Shown here one piece after another: positions 26,346 through 38,949 of a DNA stretch of 64,000 nucleotides. The notes beneath the pieces are model-generated. The model worked only from the letters and a program-made list of their open reading frames with translations. It made no database searches and had not been told where the DNA came from. This stretch comes from Nymphaea colorata (taxonomy: Eukaryota; Streptophyta; Magnoliopsida; Nymphaeales; Nymphaeaceae): contig NC_045139.1 in the NCBI RefSeq assembly GCF_008831285.2, positions 2,054,704-2,118,703 on the forward strand, written 5' to 3'. The translations under genes were made by a program, and so were the position numbers. The stretch's first letter is position 1. Each line of letters starts with the position of its first letter.

Positions 26346-27097
26346 TCATTCAATTTTTCTCTCTCTAGATCTCTCTCTCTCTCTCTCTTGTTTAAAGAAA
26401 GAGCAGTGGTCCAAAAGGGCAGGGTAGAATGGCACTTTACACGTGGCAGAGGTTGCTGACGTGGTCATGTGGGTGTGTCGCTGGCAGTTGGCTGCAGCCC
26501 ACAACAGATGCCGAGGTAGTTGGCTGTGGGGACCAGCGATTTTGGCTCCTTTATAAAAAAAGCTAGACAACAACGCTTCACCGGGCCGGCGGGCCTGGCC
26601 CCTCGGCCCGGACTGGGCTCGGACTCGGGTCCACTTGACCTGACCGAGCTGCTAAAATGGGGCCAGAGCTGGCCCAGGACCGACTTTGAATCGAGCCAGC
26701 CTGATTCCCAACCCTATTTCTATCTCCCTAACACCTAACTCAAGGTATGCCCTCCAACTTTATTCAAGGTTAATGCAGTTTACATATACATAACTAATAA
26801 ATATTAACGAACATCGAATCTGAGCCATTCGATCATGTACAATTATAAGAAAAATAAAAGGAAAATGTGATTTAGTTGACACTTTTTTGTTCTTATTTCT
26901 CTCTTAACCATTTAAATCATATAGTATTCATAAGGGAGTTCGATGACTCTGATTATTATTATTGTTATTATTATATAAATAAATAAATAAAGAAAGGAAC
27001 ACTCTAATGTCAAATCTAGTATTAGTACAACCCCAGTAAGAGTACCTATATTCATATTATAGAAATCACGTCTACAGGTTGTGCTCTTGTAATCAAC

Positions 27098-27100
<3 letters not shown>
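26346..27100. other. Intergenic DNA with a GGCCCG-rich repeat
   Basis: A CT tract lies at about 26358-26388. 26581-26712 is GC-rich, built from words such as GGGCCGG, GGCCCGG and CTCGGACTCGGG, a class of dispersed repeat also seen at 11.4, 28.6 and 52.8-53.1 kb. No gene seen. Confidence 0.5.

Positions 27101-27165
<65 letters not shown>
27101..27165. repeat. (AT)n microsatellite
   Basis: About 32 uninterrupted AT units. Confidence 0.95.
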
Positions 27166-27168
<3 letters not shown>

Positions 27169-27301
27169 TTTTATACCATTTTGTTTTGATATAAAGACAG
27201 ACTTTTTAATCTTAAAAGTTGACATACCGTAAGCCGTTGGTCTTTTTATCACATAAAATTACTCATATTTGTGCTCGCAACTTACAACCTAAAATCTGCC
27301 T

Positions 27302-27545
27302 CGAGGGGCATAGCGTAGCTGGTCGAGTTAGGAGCTTGTATTAAGACAGGTCTCTAGTTCGATTCCTATGGGCGCTATGTTCCTGTGTCTTAAAGCGGTA
27401 GAGCGCGACACCCAAGTTGAAGGGTGCACCGTTGCTATCGCTGACACCGACGCAGCTCAGGACCTCGGAGGCAGGAGGAATGGGGGGCGTTCAGGCCTTT
27501 TTCGGGTGGTGGGTTTCATACCCCTTGCTCACCCGAAACGTACAA
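27302..27545 (+). mobile_element. tRNA-derived SINE, best copy in the window
   Basis: The 5' head carries a box A-like TAGCGTAGCTGG at 27311-27322. A box B-like TAGTTCGATTCC lies at 27355-27366, with spacing fitting an internal RNA polymerase III promoter. A non-tRNA body of about 180 bases follows (AGGGTGCACC, GACGCAGCTC, CACCCGAAACG). Related heads occur at 13.4, 21.6 and 53.1 kb. The 3' tail and target duplication are not clear. Confidence 0.6.
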
Positions 27546-29493
27546 ACTAAAATCAAATGTTGTAGTCTTGTAGAGCTACGTAATATTAGATAAATAAAAA
27601 AATATTATATATATATATAATATTAATGGACATAGGTATGAACTGGATGAACCATTGTCTCGACCTGATGGATGGGATTTCAAGAGTGGAGATACTAAAA
27701 AGAAGTTGAGTTCAAATTCTACGTCGCATACTCGCACATTTTTTCGAATCTCTGGCTCTTGATATTGGCGTAATTCGGCTATGACATAATTCAAATGTCC
27801 ATATCCATTTTCATCATCCACTCCTAAGAACTTGAATAATCAAACCTTATACAATAATAGATTGATTAATAGATCATAGATAGTAGTCCATACGATATAG
27901 AGCCTTATTCCTTCCATAGATTCTTTTGGACCCTATGAACAACTTAACTGCACTTTCATTTTGAGCAGTAAAAGAAGAAAAAAAGAAGGAGAAACTCTTA
28001 TGACGCCAAGAAATCGATGGTAGAAAATGAAGTTCATTTATAAATCAGCGTAGAATCAAAACATTGTTCAATAAAACTGATACAAGCAGTACGTTAGCAT
28101 ATTCAAGTTAAGTCTCTTTAAACATAAAATAAGAAATTTTAGTAGTTTTCTATGTGCATCAGTTTTCTTTAACGAATAAAAAGAAGAAATTTCAAACGTA
28201 GATCTTCTTGAGAGCAACTGCAAAGCTAGAGCCTTCTATGATTTTATAGAAGGGTTGCCGTCTCCCAAAGCGGCCGTTCTTTTAAGAAGTATACTCAACA
28301 TTCTAATATTCCCAAACTAACATTCGTTTTCTTTTGCAAAAAATGAATGCCTTTATAGTGGCATTTTTGTATGCATATATATCAGACCTTATTAAAAATG
28401 CATTTAAACCTTTTTTTTACCAAAATGTACAAATTTTTGCGGGGATTTGTGTATTGTATATTCATATATTGCTGTCTTCCCATACCCACATTTTCCAAAC
28501 CTATCGTACCTGTGTCGGCTTTATTGTATGTACCTATATCTATACTAATATCGATGTGACTTACATGAAACCTAAATTCCGAGGTCTCATCTAATTGGTT
28601 TGAACTGTACCTGAGTTGGCAGCCCAAGCCTAGGACCACCCAAATATAACTGGGCTTGGATCTGGCCTGGCCCTGTTGTATTTTAATAAAAAAATATTTT
28701 TATAATTAATTCTTTGTAATGGAGCCTCGCCAGAGGCTGATCTCACGTCCAACCCGGTGGCCCCTGGCCTGGTGCCCGCTCTTAACAGGAACCTATTATA
28801 ATTAGGCAAATGCAATCGTGGTGTTCCCCTGAAGAAGCCACCCAACTCGGCCTCATAACATGTATATATATATATATCTATACACACACATAGATATAGC
28901 AATGTTTATTATAATATTATATATAGCAATGTTTATTATAATATTATATATATAGCAATGTTTATTATAATATTATATATATATACACACACAGACTAGA
29001 TGAGAATCATATAGACCACAGCTTATTAGTGAAGATCAAGTTGAGAAAAAAAAAACAGAACCTAAGTTGTGTCAAAAGAAGCGGTCTACATTCTACCAAA
29101 CAAGGCTCTCTGGTACAAGTCAAGGACATAGTATTTCATTTTCTTGGTCCGAGATGAATCAAAACGTAAAGCGTGGCACGTCTATCACTAATTCGATTCA
29201 CGTGGCTGTCAAATCCTTGCACAACCTAATGCATAAACTCACCAACACAGCTCTGAACCGCATCTTTGTCGATTCAACCCACTGACGATCTGCCCTTTCT
29301 CCTTCTCGCCTATAGAAAAGAAGAAAAAGCCACGCTATACCTCACTCGGTTCAGCAACAACTTCTATCAAAGCTCAGATATTGATGCAACTATACGAATA
29401 AAGATGTGAAACTTAACGAAAGATATGGATAGCAACAACTACAGTACTGACCATAAATACAAACAATAGGAGGAAACAGATGGACCAATGACA
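27546..29493. other. Intergenic DNA, no gene recognised
   Basis: Includes a small perfect hairpin at 28232-28253 (CCTTCTAT-loop-ATAGAAGG), GGCCCG-like words at 28616-28775, and the tandem array at 28895-28985. I could not assign 27640-28200 to any known family, although it is less simple in composition than its surroundings. Confidence 0.45.
28895..28985. repeat. Short tandem array, about 32-bp unit, three copies
   Basis: Three copies of a unit containing TATAGCAATGTTTATTATAA followed by TATTATATA, differing only in the length of the (TA) run. Confidence 0.85.
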
Positions 29494-31170
29494 ACCATGA
29501 TGTTGTAGAAGCAGAGGCCGCCATAAATCACAATCTTTCAGTGCGCAGTATGTGAAGAGTCTGAAAATCAGATAACACTTTCAAACCATACAAAAGTTCT
29601 GTTACAAGTAGTTCAACTAGCAAACTTATTAACGGCACGATTCACCTTCATGGAACACAGAGTCATAGGCCCTTGTCTTGTACAGAGAAAAGTTTAATGG
29701 TGTAGGGACATTGCATTATTCAAACATCACTAGCACAAATAACTTAAATTCCGTGCAGAAAGCATTGGTGAAATCCCTAAAGACAAAGCCGAAGATTGAA
29801 TTCTTTCCAGCAGGTTTCCAACTTCCAGTAAATTAAATACCACGAGGTTTTTAGGCTACAAACATACGATTCTAAGAACCAACCGATAACAACGCGAAGA
29901 ACTTCTCCCCTACACTATATCGATTTCATTGATCACCACAAGTGGCAGAAAAAGCCACTAAAGTGGTACAGCGGTTCAAAATAAGAAGCAGAAGATAAGC
30001 ATCATCACCATAGTAATCAATAGAAGCACCTTCGAAAACATCAAATGTCTTCACCGCCACTTTTGAACAGCATATCCCACCAAACAAAATTTCTTCCATC
30101 ACTGTCATCGGGGAATTGCTTGACCTCAAAGTGCAGAAAACAAAAATAACAAACACATATAAACTGTAACGGACCATGCCTAAATGACATATATGTAGTT
30201 GCCAAATTCAATAACATATTCTGACCAATTTCAACCCAAACAAGCAGAGGACACAACCATGATGTTGTAGAAGCAGAGGCTGCCATAAATCACAAGCTTC
30301 CAATGAGCAGTACATGAAGAGTCTAGAGACCAGATAACACTTTCAAACGATAGAAAAGTTCTGTTACAATTACCTCAATGAGCAGTAAATGAAGAGTCTA
30401 GAGACCAGATTACACTTTCAAACCATAGAAAAGTTCAGTACATGAAGAGTCTAGAGACCAGATAACACTTTCAAACCATAGAAAAGTTCTGTTACAATTA
30501 CCCCAAGTAGCAAACTTTTAAGCGCCAACTCTGACAGATAAATGGCACGATTCACCTTCATAGAACACATAAGAGTCACAGATCCTTTTCTTGTACAAAG
30601 AAAAGTCTAATGGTGTAGGAATATTGCATTATTCAAACATCATTAGCACAAATAACTTGATTTACGTGCCGAAAGAATTGATGAAATTCCTAAAGACAGA
30701 CAAAGATTGAATTCTCTCCAGCGCCAAGGTTTTCAACTTCCAGTAAATTAAATACCACCGGGTTTTTAGAGTACAAACATACGATTCTAAGAGCCAACGG
30801 ATAACAACGTGAGGAACTTTTCTCCTACACCATATCGATTACATTGATAAACACATGTGGCAGAAAAAAGACACTAGAATGGTACAGCTGTTCAAAACAA
30901 GAACCAGATGATAAGTATCATCACAATAGTAATCAATAGAAACACCTTCGAAAACATCAAAAATTTTCACCGCCACTATTGAACAGCATATACGACCATG
31001 CAGAATTTCTTCTCTCACCGTTAACGGGGAGTTGCTTGACCTCACATTGCAGCGAAGAACACTAACAAATAGAAATAAACTATGACGGATCATGCCTAAA
31101 TGACATATATGTAGTTGCCAAATCTTAAAAAAATTTCTGACCAATTTCAACCCAAACAAGCAAAAGAGAC
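29494..31170. repeat. Tandem duplication of a segment of about 0.8-0.9 kb
   Basis: Copy A (about 29494-30257) and copy B (about 30258-31170) share the order and near-identity of many blocks. They begin AACCATGATGTTGTAGAAGC and end CCAATTTCAACCCAAACAAGC. On the minus strand both keep a partly open frame with DVFEG-SIDYY-DD-Y, but with differences, and neither looks like a known protein. Copy B is longer because of an inner triplication. It may be an old tandem duplication of a transcribed 3' region. Confidence 0.8.
30295..30500. repeat. Triplicated unit of about 65-75 bp inside copy B
   Basis: The block GAAGAGTCTAGAGACCAGAT, then ACACTTTCAAACC-ATAGAAAAGTT, occurs three times in a row here and once, more diverged, in copy A near 29550. 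Confidence 0.85.
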
Positions 31171-31628
31171 AAAGAACATATTCACTTTAATTAGAAGAGG
31201 AAATCCCAGCTCTTTCTTCCCATGTTTTTCGTTCTCCAACTCGTTTACCATGAAGGAAACTGATCCCATCTCCAGGGAAGAGGAGAAACAATAAATAATT
31301 AACGTGATGCGCAACATTATTAAACGCAAACGTTATTCTTCAAAAACAAAATAACATCCATTAGTGAGGTTTGCCATAACAAATGCAAAAAATAGCAAGG
31401 GAAACAACTTCGCAAGTAATAATCATCACTCGCATTTTGAAATCTAATTACTAAAAAACAAAATTTATTAAACAAACTCAAGAGTATCATACTCATTAAA
31501 GAAAAACCAGTTCATGGATGTCTCAAAAGAGAACAATTCTCGCTAATAAACTCAAAGAGAGACCCTAAAATCGCTTCTTGCGATCGAATCTATTAAATAA
31601 AAAGACAACGAGAAGACACTATTCCGCA

Positions 31629-32249
<621 letters not shown>

Positions 32250-32332
32250 CTACTATTCGGTTCGGACCCAAACAGTAAGTAAACCTGTCAACACTTCTTC
32301 GTCGGCACAGCTGGAGCGTCCGGAAGGAGGAA

Positions 32333-32417
32333 GCCGGAGAAGGAAGAGGAGGTAGAGCCGAAATTGGTCGGAGTGGCCGGAGAAGGAAGAGGAGGTAGAG
32401 CCGAAATTGGTCGGAGC
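32333..32417. repeat. 43-bp tandem duplication upstream of S27a
   Basis: Two adjacent copies of a unit containing GCCGGAGAAGGAAGAGGAGG and GAGCCGAAATTGGTCGGAG, about 230-320 bases upstream of the S27a ATG. Confidence 0.9.
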
Positions 32418-33075
32418 CTTGGAGCAGTGGAATCACCGGGCCGCAGCGGCAGCATCACCGCGATTAGCTCCACACCTAAGACATGGCGAAGGAGGCGGCA
32501 CGAACCTATAACGCTGCCGCCCACCGACCTTCCCGACGCTCCCGCTTTGTCGATGCTCTTCTGTCCCCAACGTTTCTTCTGTTTCTCCCGTCACCTCCGC
32601 CTTTTTATAAGAGGAATAGGGGAAATACAGGTGCAGCTTGTGGCTGGTGAGTCTCCATCTCCACTTTCAGCAACTGCAGATCTTTACAAATCCAAAGCTT
32701 CTGAGTCGTGATTCTACAAATCCTTGAGGGGACAAGCGCCCGTCTTCTCCAGTTTGAAAACATTGGGGGTTTGTGAACGATGGAGATCATTCTTGGATCC
32801 TCTGTTCTCTTTTTGGCCCCTTTCTTTTCTTCTGAGTTTTTTAACATGCGTGTTTTGTTGCAAAAGGTATTTTTGCTTACTCCTCTAGAGATGGTGGAAA
32901 AGAAAAAGGTCTCTTCCGGTGGAATTTTTTTTTAAAGAAAGTTTCATTTGAGACAATGACTATGACTGAATGTTTGTATCTCGCATGGAAACACTAATAA
33001 AAGTATTATAAACTATGGTTGATGCTCTTGTGGCCAAAATCTTTTGTCACAATTTTTAGCTTTTAGCCATGGGTT
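32418..33075. other. Intergenic DNA between S27a and the copia element
   Basis: The GC-richer part (32418-32720) looks gene-like in composition and has an open + frame (32364-32711). I recognise no product and it may be a diverged gene remnant or the 5' part of a divergent transcript. The remainder is AT-rich. Confidence 0.4.
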
Positions 33076-33080
33076 TCCTG

Positions 33081-33388
33081 TGAAGGAAGTCTTTCTAACT
33101 CCGGCACCAAACAACACTACAAAAGGGCACGTTAAAATAAAACTTGAAAAGACCTCAACACTTTCATTCTTTTTCTCACACATTGGATTACACACATGGA
33201 ACTAGTATTTATAGAACAAAAGAAAAAACTACCCACTAATGCCACTTGCCAAAAAGCAGCTTCATTTTGTGGACACATAACCACTAATTCCTATTTTTAT
33301 GGCTAAAAAAAAGAAACTAAAAAAAACCACCACATGTTTACACGATCTCCACTTCCACATATTGCTCACACGTTCACATTAACTAACA
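33081..33388 (-). repeat. 3' LTR of the copia element
   Basis: 308 bases, starting TGAAGGAAGT and ending AACTAACA in + orientation, with TG...CA ends. About 97% identical to the LTR at 37472-37780. Confidence 0.93.
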
Positions 33389-33398
33389 TTTCTCCCCC

Positions 33399-36300
33399 TT
33401 AATGTGAAAAATCTTGTACTCCAATCGCTTCTCGAAAATTGAAAAACTTTGATGGTGGTAATGCTTTTGTAAAACCATCTGCAACTTGCTTTTTTGTGAA
33501 ACATTGCTTCAACTCAATTTCTTCTTTCTCAATCACGTCTCTAATAAAGTGATAACGTAACTCTATATGTTTAGTCCTTCCATGAAATGATGGATTTTTT
33601 GCCATGGAAATAGTAGATTTGTTATCACAGTATAAGTATAACTGAGTTGGATTCTCTTGCTTCAATTGAAGATCTTCTAAAATACGTCTCATCCATATTG
33701 CTTGGCATGCAGCAGTAGTAGCAGCAATATACTCAGCTTCCGAAGATGATAAGGCTGTTGAACTTTGTTTCTTTGAGCACCACGACACAGCACTTGAATC
33801 AAATCCAAATACAAAACCACTTGTACTTTTTTTATCATCAACAGAACCTGCCCAATCACTATCAGTATATCCAAGTAAACCAAAGTTAGTCACAGGTTTA
33901 TAAAAAATTCCATAGTTGAGTGTAGATTGAATGTAACGAAGAATTCTTTTTGCTGCACCAAGATGTTGCACTGAAGGATCTTGCATGAACCTTGATATCA
34001 AACTCACTGAAAACACAATGTCAAGTCTGGTATGTGTCAAGTACATCAATGCACCGACCATGCTTCTGAAATATTTTTCATTTACTTTTGCCATTCCATC
34101 ATCTACATTCAGCTTTTCGTTGGTGTTCATGGGAGTTGCACAACCATTACAATTCATCATTTTAAACTTTTTCAGAGTATCTAATGCATATTTTCCTTGC
34201 GATATGAAGATTCCTTCATCACTTTGTACTACTTGAAGACCAAGAAAGTAATGACATTTCAAACTCCATCATCATACAATTTTTAAATTCTGCAATAAGG
34301 CTAGAAGAAGTGCCAGATAATGTCATCCACATAAACACTTACAATAAGTAAATGATTTTCACTCACTTTGACATAAAGAGTTGGCTCACTATCACTTCTT
34401 TGAAAGCCATTTTGATGAAGAAATTTATCAAGACTACTATACCAAGCACGAGGAGCTTGTTTAAATGCGTATAATGTCTTTTTAAGTTTATAAACCTTGT
34501 CTTCTTTTCCTTTAATTTTAAATCCAGGTGGTTGATCAACATACACTTCTACATTCAAATAGCCATTTAGAAAAGCAGACTTGACATCAAACTAAAAAAC
34601 TTTCCATTTAAATTGAGCAGCAATAGAAAGAACCATTCTTACTGTCTCAAATCTTGCAACAGGTGAAAACGTCTCAGTAAAATCAATTCCATATACTTGC
34701 ACAAAACCTCTAGCAACCAGCCTTGCTTTATATTTTTTCACGTTACCTTTAACATCATACTTCACCTTATAGACCCATTTTACTCCAATTGGTTCCTTCC
34801 CCGACGGCAACTTAGAGAGTTTTCATGTGTCATTCTTTTCTATGGTTTGTATTTCCTCTTCCATAGAATTCATCCAATTTTTGTCTACACATGCTTCATC
34901 AAAAGTTGAAGGTTCTATAACAGCAAAAGCGAATGCACACTTATAAATGTCATTTAAGGATCGTACCTTTCTTGGAGGAGTTTCTTCAAAAATGGATTCA
35001 ATACCTTCATTGATCGTCTCCTTCAAGGCTTCATCTTTCTCCCTTGGTTCTTCGTCAATATGACTTGGATTCACTTCTTCCCCGTCAACTTGGAGTTTCA
35101 TGGTTTCATTCTTAACCTAATCCCAGCAAGCTTTTTCATCAAATATAATGTCTCTTCTTATAATCATCTTCTTAGTGATAAGATTATAAAGACGATAACC
35201 CTTAGTTTCACTACTATAACCAATAAAAATGCATTTTTCACTCTTCTTATCCAACTTGCTTCTTTCACTAGGATCAATTAATGCATATGCAACACATCCA
35301 AAGACTTTTAACATACTTACATTTGGTTTGCGATTCCACCATGCTTCGAATGGAGTTTTGTTTCTGACTGCCTTTGTTGGAGAAATGTTGAGAAGATATA
35401 CTGCCGTATGGATTGCTTCAGCCCAAAATTCACTTGGTAATTGTTTTTCATTTAACATGCTGCGTGCCATTTTCATCACTGTCTGATTTTTCCTTTCGGC
35501 CACACCATTTTGTTGTGGGGTCTTCCTTACTGTAAACTGTCTACGAATGCCATGATTTTTACAAAATAAACCAAATTCGTCAGACAAAAATTCTCCCCCT
35601 CTATCCGTACGTAGTATATTTATTATATTTTCACTTTCTTTTTTTGCAAACACTTTAAACTCTTTAAATTTATCCATTGCATCAGATTTGTGACTGAGAA
35701 AATATACCCAACTCATTCTAGTGTAATCATCAGTAAATAGCAAAAAATACTTGCTACCATTTAATGAAGAAGTTTTCATTGGACCGCATATGTCAGCATG
35801 AATTAATTGAAGCGGTATTTTAGCTCTCCATGATTTTCCAACTTGAAATGGTAATTTATGTTGTTTACCATAAATACACCATTCACATACATCATCATGA
35901 CAATCAATAGATGGTAGTCCATATATCATACCTTTTTGATGTAAGAGCTTCAATCCATTAAAATGAAGATGTCCATATCTCACGTGCCATAGCTTGGAAT
36001 CATCAATTTTTGTCATAAATGCATTTGTTTCAAGAGGAAACATTTTATTTCGAACCATATTTACTTTCGCAAGAACTACACCACTTTTATTTTTAATTTC
36101 ACAAGCATCATTTTCAAATAAAAGTGTGTACCCTTTTTGAACCAATTGCCCAACACTAAGCAAATTTTGAGCCAACCCGGGAACGTAATACACATCATTA
36201 ATAAATTTTTTCATACCTGTTTCTGATTTGATGATAGCAGTTCCTTTGCCCTTCACACTTATTCTATTATTGTCTCCAAGCCACACATCCAACTGTATAG

Positions 36301-36718
36301 TCTCATCAATGTCTTTGAAAAAACTCTTGTTACCAGTCATATGATTACTGCAGCCGCTATCTACAAACCAAACTTCACTCTTGCAACTGTTAGCATCCAT
36401 AGTTGCAAGAAATAAATTCTCATTTTCTTCTACAAAACTAGCTTGTTGTTTTGCCTTTTCAAAACATTTAGCTTCTATATGACCAAACTTCTTGCAAAAG
36501 TTACATTGTTTTCCTCTAAAGTACTGATTTTGATTACTTTTCCCTGTTGTGTCATGGGTTTTATGGAAATTTCCATGGAATCTTCCACGTCCTCTACCAT
36601 AACCACGAGTGACTCCTCTATAGCCTCCTCGTCCTTGACTCCTTCCTTCATTTCTTTGATCATAGCTTCCATTCTTCTCTTTTGAAAACTCTATCTTTGT
36701 TTGGAAAACTTGCTCTAT
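33399..36718 (-). pseudogene. copia pol remnant: protease, integrase, reverse transcriptase, RNase H
   Basis: Read in one frame from the gag side to about 34300. It passes a zinc knuckle CNFCKKFGHIEAKC (about 36500), the protease-like VWFVDSGCSNHMTG, integrase HADICGPMKT, RTDRGGEF and KTPQQNGVAERKNQ, then reverse transcriptase GVKWVYKVKYD, ARLVARGF and YVDDII. In-frame stops TAG at 35119-35117, TGA at 34825-34823 and TAG at 34594-34592 break it. Near 34310 and near 34265 the frame changes, apparently through small deletions shortly after YVDDII. RNase H then follows in another frame to 33399, with SSSEAEYIAAT and KHIELRYHFIRD. The stops are at positions where related elements usually have Trp or Gln, fitting C-to-T type decay. 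Confidence 0.9.
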
Positions 36719-37357
36719 TCATTTTTCTGTTGACCTGTTCATACGTTGCTCATGTGCTAAAAGAGACCCCATTAGTTCATCAATAGAATAAATAGACAAA
36801 TCTTTGGATTCTTCTATTGCAGTGACAACATGATCAAATTTAAAAGGAAGACTTCTTAACACCTTTTCAACCACCTTTTGCTCGGTTATGGCTTCACCGA
36901 AACTCTTCATTTGATTTACAATAGTAGAGAGTCTAGAAAAATAATTTTGAACGGACTCACTAGTTTTCATGCAAAATGTTTCAAACTCTCTCCTTAAGAT
37001 TTGGAGCTTAACTGTAGTAATCTTCTTATCTCCATGAAATTTTTGTTTGAGGAATAGCCACGCTTCACTTGACTTCTCTGCACCAGCAATAGTTGGGAAG
37101 ACAGTCTCTGATACAGCCTGCTGCAATACTGAGAGTGTCTTTGCATCTTTCTTCCGAAATTCCTTAACATCAATTTTCTCTATTAACTTTCCTACTGCCT
37201 TTGATACTTCAGTTTCTGCATAACCATTTTCAACTAACTCCCAAAGATATTGTGAAATGAAGTAAGTCTTCATTTTGATACTCCAAAACTCATAGTTCTC
37301 ACCATTAAAAATAGGCACTAAGGATTGGGATAAATTGAGAGTATTTGAATTAGCCAT
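36719..37357 (-). pseudogene. copia gag remnant
   Basis: Starts MANSNTLNLSQSLVPIFNGE with YEFWSIKMKTYF, typical of plant copia capsid (UBN2/DUF4219-like). It continues through LWELVENGY and a SEAWLFLKQKFHG-like region. A TGA at 36721-36719 ends it before the zinc knuckle, which continues in the same frame, so this is a nonsense change in a formerly continuous gag-pol. Confidence 0.88.
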
Positions 37358-37471
37358 ACCAGCTTTCAAAAAATAACTCTTACCAATAGCACGCAATTTG
37401 GAGTTCCTTGCTTCTGCAATGCTCCAAGATACTTGAGATGCCCACGCAACCTGGCGCTCTGATACCAAGAT

Positions 37472-37780
37472 TGAAGGAAGTCTTTCTAACTCCCACACCA
37501 AACAACACTACAAAAGGGCACGTTAAAATAAAACTTGAAAAGACGTCAACACTTTCATTCTTTTTCTCACACATTGGATTACACGCATGGAACTAGTATT
37601 TATAGAACAAAAGAAAAAACTACCCACTAATGCCACTTGCCAAAAAGCAGCCCCATTTTGTAGACACATAACCACTAATTCCTATTTTTATGGCTAAAGA
37701 AAAGAAACTAAAAAAAAACCACCACATGTTTACACGATCTCCACTTCCACATATTGCTCACACGTTCACATTAACTAACA
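37472..37780 (-). repeat. 5' LTR of the copia element
   Basis: 309 bases with TG...CA ends. It is followed on its inner side by the tRNA-Met-type primer-binding site at about 37456-37470. Confidence 0.93.
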
Positions 37781-37785
37781 TCTTG

Positions 37786-38069
37786 TTCATATGTAAAAAT
37801 ATATAAAATAGTTTACATGTGATGAAACTTTTCAAGGTTTGGCCTAATTAATGACAAATTGGTTTTAGCTCTAAAATAAAAGCAGCAAATTAGAAAATCA
37901 ATACCCATCTGCTATGTCAACATGATTTTCATGATGAATATCTGCATATGTGAAGGACCACATAATTGCAAACACTATTTATTGATTGTTTACAATAAAA
38001 AGGTGTTTGCATAATATGCTTCATCCCCTGAATTGACGTTCATCTATAATATCTCCCCGGATGTGATAG
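37786..38069. other. 3' flank of the TNL gene up to the copia insertion
   Basis: About 285 bases between the TNL stop and the copia target site, likely the TNL 3' UTR. Confidence 0.5.
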
Positions 38070-38886
38070 CTAAAACCAGTACCGAGGGCGCCACCGACGA
38101 TTCTCCACAAGAAATAGAAATACATTTTGCAGTTGGGACACATCCATTGTCACTTGCATTCTATAGCAATGTGCTCCTTCCCCGGTGTTCACAATGTTCT
38201 CTGCTCCCAAGTTCAATTCCACTTCATCATCACCGTCGGCTTCTGCAATTTTCTCAAACACAGTAACGCCATCGGCAATGATTGCTATGCAGATGGGTGA
38301 GAGCACCTTCTCCAGTCCCAACTTCACCCATGCTCTTCTCAACCAACTAAATGGCAACCTCGGGAGTACAAATTGCAGCCACTGTTGTCCTTTTGCTGAT
38401 CCTGGCACTAAAGACCCTGACATCTTGAACATTTTCAACTTCTCAAAAGTTATCTCCTGAGACAAAGAAGTTCGCCATCAATAGAGTACTTAATTTACAC
38501 GTATTCTTGGGATCCTTCGATAACAACAACCCTAACCCAGCCAGTTTAGAATTTCAAAATTTGTTGTCTCCATTATTGTTGATTGATCCTGTGGACTACT
38601 TCCTTGTGTGAAGTTTAGTTCCTTTCTTGTTTATAAGTTGGTCAATTTGTTTTCAAATAACTATCTATCAATTTACTATGCATGCGCTTAAAACAATTGC
38701 TAACTATATATGTTTAAGGAAAATTAACTTAACATTGTTGGGTATTTTCAAACATCGGTGGGGTATGGTACATCGTCGTCTACCAGTAAAATCTAAAGAC
38801 ATCTTAGTCAAATATTATAATTTCTTGGTCCTCATTCAATGTATATAATGTTAAAGAAAAATATATTGTTACATGACACGCTTTGT

Positions 38887-38949
<63 letters not shown>

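Larger units (their letters stand above)
33076..37785 (-). mobile_element. Ty1/copia LTR retrotransposon, degenerate, with flanking repeats
   Basis: The element reads on the minus strand. Its 5' LTR is at 37472-37780 and its 3' LTR at 33081-33388. Flanking pentamers TCCTG (33076-33080) and TCTTG (37781-37785) look like a 5-bp target duplication with one change. Just inside the 5' LTR is TTGGTATCAGAGC, matching the usual initiator-methionine tRNA primer-binding site. Just inside the 3' LTR is a polypurine tract (AAGGGGGAGAAA). The order gag, protease, integrase, reverse transcriptase, RNase H is the copia order. The two LTRs differ by about 8 substitutions and 1 indel over 308 bases. The coding region has four in-frame stops and at least two frameshifts, so it cannot act on its own. 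Confidence 0.95.

Noticed and set aside
28232..28253. Short hairpin resembling a bacterial or plastid terminator
   Set aside because: An 8-bp stem in AT-rich nuclear DNA is expected by chance and no plastid gene lies beside it.
28895..28985. CRISPR-like array
   Set aside because: The units are contiguous AT-rich tandem copies without unique spacers, in a plant nuclear context.
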